In this document: positions 1 to 12,000 of the stretch, one piece after another
How positions within the stretch are numbered: the first letter of the stretch is position 1
Layout of the letters: every line of letters begins with the position of its first letter
Source of the DNA: Pantoea sp. WMus005
GTDB lineage: Bacteria > Pseudomonadota > Gammaproteobacteria > Enterobacterales > Enterobacteriaceae
DNA length: 64,000 nt
Direction of reading: 5' to 3'
Assembly: GCF_013415305.1 (NCBI RefSeq)
Contig: NZ_JACBXU010000001.1
Coordinates: 372,001 to 436,000 of the forward strand
Made by a program: the position numbers and the translations under genes
Notes under the pieces: model-generated
What the model was told of the DNA's origin: nothing
Databases searched by the model: none
Seen by the model: only the letters and a program-made list of their open reading frames with translations

Positions 1-3000
1 AGGTCGCAGGTGGCGATAGCATTCTCAACAGCAGTGAAGTGGCGGCGGGTGTGCCGGTCAGTGGTTCAGGTGCATTGCCGGGCGAGCGGGTTTCTGTTTC
101 GCTGAACAACCAGAGTTACAGCGCCACCGTCGATGAGCAGGGCAACTGGACGATTGATCTGCCGCCAGCAGCACTGCAGGCCTTGTCTGATGGCAGCAGC
201 TATGCGCTGACCGTCACGCTGACCGACGCCAGCGGGAATATCGCCACCCAGACGCAGACGCTGTTAGTCAACACGCAGCGCCCGGTTGCGGCCGTGACCG
301 CACCGGGCGGTGATGGGGTTCTGACCAACAACGAACTGACTCAGCCGCTGCTGATCAGCGGCACCGGCACCACGGGCGACACTGTGACGGTAGAGTTAAA
401 CGGCAAGCCTTATACCGCCATTGTTGATGAAAACGGAGAATGGGTTGCTTCCGTTCCGGTTGCCGATCTGGGCTCGCTGACCAATCAGACCTATCCGGTA
501 ACGGTCACCGTGACCGATCCGGCCGGTAACAGCAGCACGCAGGATACGTCTTTGCAGGTTGCTATAGCCTTACCGGCTCTGACGCTGAACGATCTGAGCG
601 ATGATGGTGCAATTAACAACAGCGATGCGCAGCAGCCGCTGACCGTCAGCGGCACTGGTGACGAAGGTGACATTATTCGCGTCACGCTGAATGGCGTGCC
701 TTACAGCGCCGCGGTGGGGCCGGATGGCAACTGGAGCGTCAATATTCCTGCTTCTGATCTGGCGAATGTACCTAATGGCACCCAGACCGTAACGGTGGTG
801 GCGACTGACGCCGATGGCAACACCACAGAGACCGTCAGTTCATTGATTTTCGCCACCACGCCGCCGCTGCTGGACGTCTCCCCGCCGGGCAGCGATGGTT
901 ATATCAATATTGCGGAGCACACCCAGAATCTCATTCTCGACGGGCGCGGCGGTGCGCAGGGCGATAGCGTCACGGTGACGTTCAATAATGAAACCTACAC
1001 CGCCACCGTGGATACCAGCGGCGCGTGGAGCGTGACGGTGCCCGCCGCGATCGTCAGCCAGCTGGGCGACGCGATCTATCCGATCAACGTGGCGATCAGC
1101 GATGCGTATGGCAACACCACCTCGCAATTGACCAGCGTCACCGTGCTGGCGGCTACGCCACCCGCACTGACCATTAATCCGGTGACCTCCGACAACCAGG
1201 TCGACAGCGCGGAACAGCTCACCGACATTGTGGTCACCGGTAATGTCACCGGCGTACCGGCCGGTTCGCCGGTATTACTGACCCTTAACGGGCAGTCTTA
1301 CGACGGCGAGGTGCTGACGAACGGCAACTGGCGTGTGACGCTGCCCGCCGGATCGCTGGGTGGCGCAGGAAATAAAACCTTTACCGTGGCGATTACCGAC
1401 GCGGCGGGTAACCCGGCACTGCCTGCTGAAGGGCAGTTCAGCGTGGTTACCTCACCCGTACCCTCGCTGTCGGTTGCCCCGATCAGTGACGATAATGCAC
1501 TTAATGTGCTGGAGGCGCAGAGCGATCTCACCATGAGTGGCGGTTCTGCGAACCTGCCCGCTAACAGCCCGATTAGCGTGACGCTGGAACCCAACGGCAC
1601 TGCCTACACCACCACAACCGATGAAAACGGCAGCTGGACCCTGACCGTGCCCGCTGCCGACCTGGCGAACCTGCCCCAGGGCACCACCACGGTTACCGTC
1701 TCCTCGGGTGATGTGCAGATCAATCAGCCGCTGCTGGTGGCGACCACGCCGCTGGCCGATCCCCAAATCAACACGCCATTCACTGACGGCATACTCAACA
1801 CCGATGAAGCCAGCGTGGCGCAGACGCTGACCGGTACAGTTCTGCCTGGCCAGGCCGTCAGTGTGACCCTGGGCGGCACCAGTTATCCGGCTACGGTCGA
1901 CGCTAATGGTCAATGGAGTGTCACGCTGCCACCGGCTGCACTCCAGACGCTGGCGCAGGGCAGTAATCCGATGACGGTGACGGTGAGCGACACGGCGGGT
2001 AACAGCACCAGTACCAGCGTACCGCTGACTGTTGATACCGGTGTACCGGCACTGACTGTTAACCCGATTGCCACCGATAACATTATCAATGCGGCTGAAA
2101 CGGCTACGGATCTGATTCTGAGCGGCACCGCTGCGCCGGGCAGTAGCGTCAGCCTTGAGCTGAATGGCCGGCCCTATAACGCAGAGGTTGCTGCAGATGG
2201 CAGCTGGACCGCTACCGTGCCTGCGGCCAGTCTGCAACAGCTGACTGATGGACGTTACGATTTGAACGTGACCGTCACGACTGTGGGTGGCAATGTGGTC
2301 ACCACACCATTCCCGGTTACCGTGGATACCACGCCACCCGACTTCAGCTTTGTTACGCCTGCTGGCGATGGCGTGCTGAACATCGCTGAACAGGCCAATG
2401 GCTTCAGTTTCAGCGGTGCAGGCACTGAAGGGGATCGCGTTAGTGTTACGCTGAATGGCGTGACGTACACGGGTACCGTTAATAGTGAAAACAACTGGGC
2501 GCTGACCGTACCGCCAGCGGCACTTGCCGGTCTGACCAATGGCAGCACCTATCCGGTGGTAGTCACCGTCACCGATGAGGCAGGGAACAGCAGCAGCCAG
2601 GACAGTGCGCTGACCATTGCCACCACGCCGCCTCCGCTGGTGGTCGCGCCGGTCAGCGGGGATAACGCGCTGAACGTCGGCGAACTGGCGCAGCCGCTGG
2701 TTATCAGTGGCAGCGGCCAGAACGGCGATATTGTTACGGTCCAGCTTAACAACCAGCCCTACAGCACCACCGTCGGCGTGAATGGTCAGTGGGCGCTGCA
2801 GATCGCCCCGGAAGCGCTGGCGGCACTGCCTTCAGGCAGTAATCTGGTCACGGTCACGGAAACCAGTGCGAACGGCAATCAGACCAGCCAGGTGGTGGAT
2901 CTGAATGTGGCCACCTCGCCTGACGATCTGCCTGAACTGATCCTCGACAGCAGCACCTTTGCCGGTGACGGCATTGTTACGGCGGCTGAGCAGCTGCAGC

Positions 3001-6000
3001 CGATTACGGTGCGTGGCAGCAGCAACAATGTCGAAGCGGGCCAGCAGGTGATCATCTCCCTGAGCGGCACGGAATACAGCGGTGTGGTCGGGGTCAGCGG
3101 TAGCTGGAGCATTATTCTGCCTGCGGGCGCCCTGGCTGAACTGGGAGAGGGCAATCAGACGCTCAACGTCAGCGTGATTAACGTTGTGGGTAATACGGCC
3201 ATCAGCCCGGTTAACTTCAGCGTGGACAACACCCTGCCGTCGGTTGCGCTGGCACCGATTAGCGACGACAACTACCTCAACGCACAGGAAGTGAATGGGG
3301 CCATCGTCGTCAGCGGCAGTACCAGTGGTCTGCCTGACGGCAGCATTGTCACCGTCGTAGCGAATGGGACGCCGGTCAGTGCCACCGTGGCGGCAGATGG
3401 AAGCTGGAGCCTGACCTTACCGGCAGGCACGTTTACCGGGGCAGCAGACGGCCCGCAGACCCTCACCGCCACCGCCAGCGACGCAAACGGGGTACAGCTT
3501 GCAACCGGTGACACCACTCTGACGGTCGTTGCAGGCACACTGCCTGTGGCGACCCCAGGCATCGCCTTTGAAGATGGCGTTCTTAACGGCGAGGAAGCGG
3601 CTGCGGGTAGCGTTATCACCGGCAGCACCGGCGTAACCGGTGACGGCCAGACGGTTGTCGTGACGCTGGGCGGTAACAACTACAGCGGCACGGTCGATGC
3701 ACAGGGCAACTGGCAGGTTGCGGTTCCGGCCGATGTTCTGGCTGCGCTGCCACAGGGCAACGCACCTTACACCGTGCTCGTGAGTGATGTGGCGGGCAAC
3801 ACCAGCCAGGCGAATGGCAACGTCGTGGTGGATACTGCGCCTCCGGTGCTGAACTTCATCACGCCATCCGATGGCATTATCAGCGCTGCTGAGAGCCAGC
3901 AGCCTCTGACACTGGCTGGCAGCAGCGAAGCGAATGCGCTGATTGTTGCCAGCTTCAACGGCACGACGCTGAGCACCACCGCCGACGTCAACGGCACCTG
4001 GTCGCTGGAACTGCCTGCCACGGTTTACACCGGGCTGGGCAACGGCAGCTATCCACTGACCGTGACCGCCAGCGATGCGGCAGGTAACGCCACCACTACC
4101 AGCCGCGATCTGGCGCTGAAAGTGGATCCAGGCACGCTGCCAACCCTGACGCTGGATGCCTTTGCCGGTAACAACGTGGTCGATGGCGCGGAACGCCTCA
4201 CCGATCAACGTCTCTCCGGCACGACCACTAACGTCGAGGCGGGCCAGCTCGTCACTGTAACCCTTGATGGCACAGTCTATAGCGCCGCCGTGCAGGCGAG
4301 CGGGGCATGGAGCCTGACCGTGCCAGCCGGTGCGCTGGCGGCCATTAATGATGGCAGCGCCAGCTTTACCGTGGCGGTCAGCGACGTGGCGGGCAACACC
4401 ACCACCAGTAACCTTAACGTTGAGGTCAACAGCACGGCCTCTGGCCTGGCGATGGATGCCATCAGCCAGGACAACTACCTGAATGCACAGGAACTGGGCC
4501 AGGCGTTAATCGTCACCGGCACCTCGGTGAATGTGCCTGAGGGCAGTACGGTTACGCTGCTGTTTAACACTATCAGCTATACCGCCCAGGTCTCGGCCAC
4601 GGGCCGCTGGAGTGCGATCGTTCCGGCTGAGGCACTGACGGCGCTCGCCGATGGGCCTTACACCGTAACCGTCACCGCCACGGACAGCGGCGGGGCGACA
4701 CTGAGCAGCGAGGCGACGCTCAGCGTGCTGGCGACCAGTCTGCCCGAGCCGCAGATTGTCTCTGCCTTCGGCGATGGTCTGCTCAACAGTAGCGAGATCA
4801 CCTCGGCACAAACCCTGAGCGGTACCACCGGCGTGAACGGTGATGGCCAGACGGTGAGCGTGGTACTTAACGGCGCCACTTACAATGGCACGGTCGACAG
4901 CAACGGCAACTGGCAGATCAGCCTGCCTGCCACGGTGCTGTCCACCCTGCCGGAAGCTGTCCTGAACTATACCGTTACGGTGCAGGATGCGGCGGGTAAC
5001 ACCGGTAGCATCCCAGGCAGCGTCACGGTGGATCTGACACCGCCGACCCTGACCCTGAACACGGTCGCGGGTGATGACAGCGTTAATATCGCCGAAAGCC
5101 TCGCACCGATTGTGCTCAGCGGCAGCAGCACTGCCGAAGCAGGGCAACAGGTCACCCTCAGCCTCAACAATCAGATCTGGACCACTACCGTTACTCAGGA
5201 TGGGGACTGGAGTCTGACGCTGCCTGCGGGTTCGCTGGCCGGAATTCCGGCCGGCGCCTATATCCTGACTGTGACGGTCAGCGATGCGGCGGGCAATCCG
5301 GTCACCGAAACGCGTGAAATTACCGTATCGACAGCGGCACTGGCTGTCAGCATTGACACACCGTTTGGCGATGGCTATCTGAACCTGACAGAACAGGGTG
5401 TTAGTCAGACGCTGACCGGCAGCACCGGTGTGACAGGGGACGGCCAGACCGTCACCGTGACGCTGGGCGAAAATGATTACACTGCCACTGTGGATGCGCA
5501 GGGCAACTGGACGCTGAACTTAACCCCGGCACAGGTGCAGACGCTGGGCGAGGGGATCAATACCCTGGTCGTCAATGCCAGTGATGCGGCCGGTAACACG
5601 GGCTCGCTGACCAGCGCCGTCACGGTTGATCTCACCGCGCCAGTGCTCAGCGTCAACCCCATCGGTGGCGACAACATCATCAATTCCCTGGAGGTGCTGG
5701 AAGCGGTCGCCATCAGTGGTACGGCAACGGTGTCGGATGCTGGCCAGACAGTGACAGTGAGTTTCCAGAATGTCGATTACACCAGCCTGGTGCTTTCTGA
5801 CGGCACCTGGCAGGTAACGTTGCCTGCCAGCGTCGTGCAGGGGCTGCCGGATAACACCTACCCGGTTACAGTCTCCATGACCGATGCAGCGGGCAACCCG
5901 GCTGTTGCTGTTCAGACCACACTGACGCGTGATGCTGATAGCCTGAACCTGCCGACCCTGACCCTCGGGACACTCAGTGGCGATAACTTCCTTAACCAGG

Positions 6001-9000
6001 CGGATTCGCAGCAGGATCTGAGCATCGGCGGCACCAGTACGAATCTGTCAGGTCAGCTGGTGACCGTGACGCTGAACGACGTTCAGTACAGTGGCACGGT
6101 GGCAGCCAACGGCAGCTGGACGGTGACCGTTCCGGCCGCCGCGCTGGGTAATCTGCCGGATGGCGATCAACTGGTGCAGGTGGTGGCAACGGATACGTCT
6201 GGCAATCCGGCCAGCAGCAGCGCCAGCCTGGTCGTGCTGGCCAGCGCGCAGGTTCAGCCAACGCTGAGCATGAACGTGGTGGCCGGCGATGATGTGATTA
6301 ATATCACCGAGGCCACTGCCGATGTTGTCGTCAGCGGCAGCAGCACCCAACTGGCCGAAGGTACGGTGGTGACGGTGACATTCAGTACGGATTACGCCAC
6401 CACGACCACACTCGACGCTAACGGCAACTGGACGGTGACGGTGCCGTCGACGGTCTTTACCGACGTGGCGCCAGGCAGCACTCAGACCTTTACCGTGACG
6501 GCCACGGATGTCGCGGGTAACCCGGCAACCGCCACTCAGGAGGTGAGTTTCAGTACGACACCGCCTGTGCTGACGGATATCACGGTCAGCGCGGGTGACA
6601 CCCTTAACGTGGCGGAGTCGCTGGAGGATCTCACCGTCACCGGTACCACCACGGGCGCATTGCCAGTGACGGTGACGCTGAATAACGTTAATTACACCAC
6701 CACGGCAGATGCTGACGGAAACTGGACGCTCACCATTCCGACGGCAGACGTGCAGCAGCTGGCGGATGGCCCTAACGCGATCACCGTTTCGGTCACCGAT
6801 GCAGCCGGCAATATCATCACAGATACTGCCACCTCGCTGGATGTGGCGTTTAATACCCTGCCAGCGCTGACCCTTAATACGCCGTTTGGCGATTCGCTGC
6901 TCAATCTGGCAGAGACCGCAGGCCCGATAACGCTGAGTGGTGACAGTACTAATCTGCCGGAAGGCAGTGTGGTAAACATCGCTGTCGGCGGGCTGACTTT
7001 CAGCACCACAACGGATGTCAGCGGCAACTGGGCGCTGAACCTGGCACCGGGGGCGCTAACGACCCTGGACGATGGACTGACCCAGGTGGTGGTCACCGCC
7101 GCAGATGCTGCCGGTAATCCGGCGCAGGCCACTGCAGGCGTTGAGATCCTGCAGACCCCACCGGTTTCCGCTGACTTCGCTGTCACGCAGTTCGGCGATA
7201 ACGTCATTAACATCACCGAAGCCGCTTCGGTTCAGCTGGTGACCGGCACCTCCACCGTCGTGGCGGGCCAGACCCTGAGCGTTACGGTGGGCGATGACAA
7301 TATCCCGTTGTCAGTCACGGTCGATCCCAGTGGCAACTGGACGGCAAGCCTGACCCCCGCGGTGATTGCCAGTCTGGGGGCCGGGGAACAGACCTTGACG
7401 CTCACGACCACGGATCGGGCCGGTAACAGCATCGAAGCGACCCAGACGTTTGTCGCGGCGATTACGCCGATTGCTTTACCGACGCTGGATACGCCCTTTA
7501 CGGATGGCCGTCTTAACGCGGCGGAAGCGGCAGTGAACGGTACGCTGACCGGTGCAGTCAACAGTGATGATCCGGCCGCGGTTGCGGTGACCGTTAATGG
7601 CACCATCTATACCGCGACGCTCACGAATGGTGGGGCAAACTGGTCACTGGAATTGCCGCCTGCTGTATTGCAGTCACTGCCGGATGGCAACCTGCCGATT
7701 AATGTGACTGTCACCGACGTGAACGGCAATACCGGCACGACCAATGGCGCCCTGCTGGTGGCGGTGAACACACTGCCGGATGTCACCCTGAATCTGCCGT
7801 TTGGTGACGGTGCACTGAACGCCACCGAGGCGGGAACTGAACAGATCCTCACTGGCAACACCGGCATTACCGGTGCCGGACAGACGGTCTCAGTGCTGAT
7901 CTCCGGCTTTAACAACGGCCAGCCGCTGGCCGCCACGGTGCAGACCGATGGCAGCTGGTCTCTGGCCCTGTCGCCAGCGCAGCTGGCCACCTTCACCAGT
8001 GGCACCCACACGATTACCGTCACGGCTACCGATATCGCAGGTAACAGCGACGCAACGGCGCTGAGCGTGGTCACCGAAGTGGCCGTGCCGTTGCCAACCT
8101 TTAACCCTGGCGCGTTTGGCGGCGACAACCAGCTGAACATCAGTGAAGCCGCAGCAGGCGTGACCCTGACAGGTACCACCGGCAGCGTGGGAGCGAACCA
8201 GGCGGTCAGCATCACCGTAGAGGTTAACGGCAGCCTCTATTCTGGCTCGGTGGATGGCAACGGAAACTGGACCGTAAACATTCCCCCGGATGCCCTGAGT
8301 TCGCTGAGTAGCGGCGATCAGACTCTGACGGTTAACGTGGTGGATGCGGCGGGCAACAGCGCGTCGGCACAGCTGCCATTCACGGCGGATCTCACCGCGC
8401 CGTTGCCAGCGTTCAATCCGGAATTCCTGGGCGGCTATGTAAATAGCGGCGATGTTGATGCAGGCATTACGCTGAGCGGTACCACCGGTGAAGCGGGTGC
8501 GAATCAGTCGGTGCAGCTTACGCTGGGCGGCACGGCTTACTCTGCAACCGTGGATGCCAATGGCAACTGGACAGTGCCACTGACAACCGCGCAACTTTCA
8601 GCGCTGCCGGATGCCACCTATCCGGTCACTGTTACGGTCACCGATGCAGCGGGCAACAGCTCCACAATTAACAGTTCGCTGGTGCTCGACAAAACCCCAC
8701 CGGTACTGAATGCAGCAGCCTTCGCCGGGGACAACGCACTGAACTACGCCGAGAGCATTCAGCCGCAGATCCTCAGCGGCACCGCGACAGGCGCAGAGAC
8801 GGGCGCCGTCGTCACGGTTTCGCTGAATACCACGACCCTCGGCACCGCCGTCGTTGACGGTAACGGCAACTGGAGTGTGACGCTGACGCCAGAGCAGATG
8901 GCCACCTTTACGGCATCGACCACGCTGACGCTGGCAGTGACCGATCTGGCCGGCAATACCGCAACCGTGCCGGTCGCGCTGAAGGTGGATCTGACGCCAC

Positions 9001-12000
9001 CGCCAGGCCCGCTGGTGACGCTGGGCACCGTCTCGGGCGACAACATCATCAGCACCCAGGATGTTGCGGGAGGGGTGGCGGTAAGTGGCACCTCGGCTAA
9101 CCTCGGCGCGAACGGGTCAGTGGAGGTGGTGATCAAGGGGGTGACCTATGCCACCACGCTGGATGCGTCGGGCAACTGGTCGACCGGGACGCTGCCGGTC
9201 GGCGCCTTTGGCAACGCGGACGGCAGCGTCGGCATAACAGTGACGGCCACTGATGGCACGACGCCGGTGACCACCAGCGGCAACGTCCTGATCGACCTCA
9301 CGCCACCCACGCTGTCGATCAATACCTTTGCGGGTGATAACCAGGTTAATGGCAATGAAAGCATCATCAGCCAGGCGATTACCGGCACCGCCGATGTCGC
9401 TGAGGCAGGCCGCACGGTCGTTGTGACCTTCAATAGTCAGACCTACAGCGCCGTGGTGCAGAGCAACGGCACCTGGTCCACAACCGTTCCTGCCAGCGCG
9501 ATGCAGGCACTGCCTGATGGTAGTGCACCGGTAATTACCGCGCAGCTGACGGATGCCGCCGGGAACGTGGGAACGGCTACTCAGACAGTAACCGTAGACA
9601 CCATCGCGCCACTGGTCGAAGTTGACGCATTCCTTGGCGACAACCTGATCAATGCCGCTGACCTGGTCAGCAGTCAGGTGCTGACCGGCAGCGCACAGGG
9701 CGCCGAAGGCCAGACTATCGGTCTCTATCTGGGTGATGCCTCGCCGATCGCCACCGCGACGGTGGGAGCTGACGGACGCTGGAGCATCGATCTGGCGCCG
9801 AACGTCCTGTCGAGCCTCACTGACGGTGCGCTGGTGTTTGGCGTGCGGGTGAATGACCTTGCAGGCAACCAGACTGACGCCACGCTGACGGTCAATAAAG
9901 TGGTCAACAGTGCGCTGACGCTGGTAGTCGATTCTGTGTTCGGCGACGGTACGCTCAGCGCGCTGGATACCACCGTCGCACAGACGATCTCCGGAACCGC
10001 ACTCTCCGCGGGCGTCGGTGCAACAGTTTCAGTGGTACTGGGCGGGACCACGCTCTCTGCCTCAGTGGGTCAGGATGGTAAATGGGCCATCGTGGTGCCA
10101 CCCGCAGTGCTGGATCTTGTCACCGACGGCAATCTGCTGTTAAACGTCACCCTGACGGATGCCGCAGGCAACACCCGCACGGTGGGTGAAACCGTGACGG
10201 CGATTGTCGATGCGGTGCCGGTGGTTGGCCCGCTCACCGGCTTGTTTGGCGGCGATAACCTGCTGAACGTTGCGGAAGCGGCAGCTGGACAACTGGTCGG
10301 TGGCGTGATCAGCAATGCAGCTGCAGGTTCACAGGTGACAGTGACCTTTGGCAGCAAGACGTACAGTACAACGGTACAGGCGGGTGGCGTGTGGAACGTT
10401 AGCCTGCCAGGCAGCGATCTCACCTCACTGCTGGATGGTAATCTGACGCTGGGCGTCAGCGTCAGGGATGCAGCGGGCAACGTCGCTTCCAATAGTGCGT
10501 CAATCGGCATCTTTACCCAGACGCCATCCATCTCGCTGACTTCACTGTTTGGCGATGGTGTGCTGAATCTGGCTGATATCGCTACCGGACAGGCGATAAG
10601 CGGCGTGGTGAACAACATTGCGCAGGGCCGTGTGGTCACCATTTCGGTGGGCAACAGCCAGGTGACCGCGACAGTGGGTGCAGGCGGAGCGTTTAGCGCC
10701 ACAGTGACGCCGGATATTCTGGGCACCCTGGCGCAGGGCAACGTGACGGTGGGCGCCTCGGTAACGGATGCGGCAGGTAATACCGCCAGCACCAGCGCCG
10801 GTGTCCGCGTCGACACGCTACTGCCGACCCTCACGGTGAATCCGCTGTTCGGCGACGGTCTGCTTAACGTGGCGGATGCGCTGGTGACGCAGGTCATTGG
10901 CGGCGTTGTGGGCGGTGCCGAAGCGGGGTCGCGCGTGGTGGTGTCGGTGGGTGCACAGCAGTTAGTGACGGCGACCGATGCGAGTGGCAACTTTAACGTC
11001 TCGCTGACGCCAGCCCTGCTGCAGGGGATTGCCGATGGCAACCTGACGGTGGGTGTCAGCGTCACCGACAGCGCCGGTAACACGACCAGCACCACCGCCG
11101 GGGCGCTGGTGGGTATTCACAATCTGCCAAAAGTGACGCTTAATCCGCTGTTTGGTGACGGTGTGCTTAACCTGGCGGAATCGCTGGTTACGCAGACCAT
11201 CAGCGGCACCGTCTCCGGTCTGGCCGCGGGCAGCAGCGTCAGGCTGGCGATTGGCAATACCAACGTCAGTGCGCAGGTCAATCCCGATGGCTCCTTCTCA
11301 ACCACCGTCTCCCCAGCCGTGCTCTCGACGCTGCTGAGCGGTAACTTCACCGTTAGCGCGGCGGTCACAGACCCGGTCGGTAACGTCAGCAGCACCAGCG
11401 CGGGCGTATCACTGGGGCTGATCCCGCCAACCCTGACAGTGAATACGGTGTTTGGCGACGGCATTCTGAGCGCCTTTGATCTGGCCTCAAACCAGACCCT
11501 GAGCGGCACCTCCAGCCTGTCCGCGGGGTCTGCCGTCAGCGCGACGCTGAATGGCCAGACCTACACCACCAAAGTGGTAAGTGGCGGCAACTGGAGCATC
11601 AGCGTGCCAAAAGCGGATCTTGCCGCGATAACTGACGGCACGAAAACCGTGGCGGTTACCGGCACCGATACTTACGGTAACACGGTGAACAGCAGCGGCA
11701 CGCTGAGTGTAATCAGTCAGTCGACGCCTGTCGTCGCCATTACTTCGCTGTTTGGCGATAACGCCCTGAGTGCGGTGGATGTGAAAAGCGCACAGACCAT
11801 CAGCGGTACTGCCAGCAACGCCGAGGGATCGGTGGTGCGGGTGGCGCTGGGCGGTCAGACTTACAGCACTACCGTGAGCAGCAACGGTAACTGGAGTCTC
11901 TCTGTTCCGGCGGCTAACCTTGCCGCCATTGCGGATGGACTGCAGACTGTCACCGCCAGCGTCATCAACGGTGCAGGTACCAGCGGCTCCACTTCGGCGT

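Noticed and set aside
491..11509. Long minus-strand open frames inside the adhesin (for example 1452-2237 and 10070-11095)
   Set aside because: They mirror the Thr/Val/Gly/Asp-rich codons of the repeat protein, repeat with the same period and have no ribosome sites.
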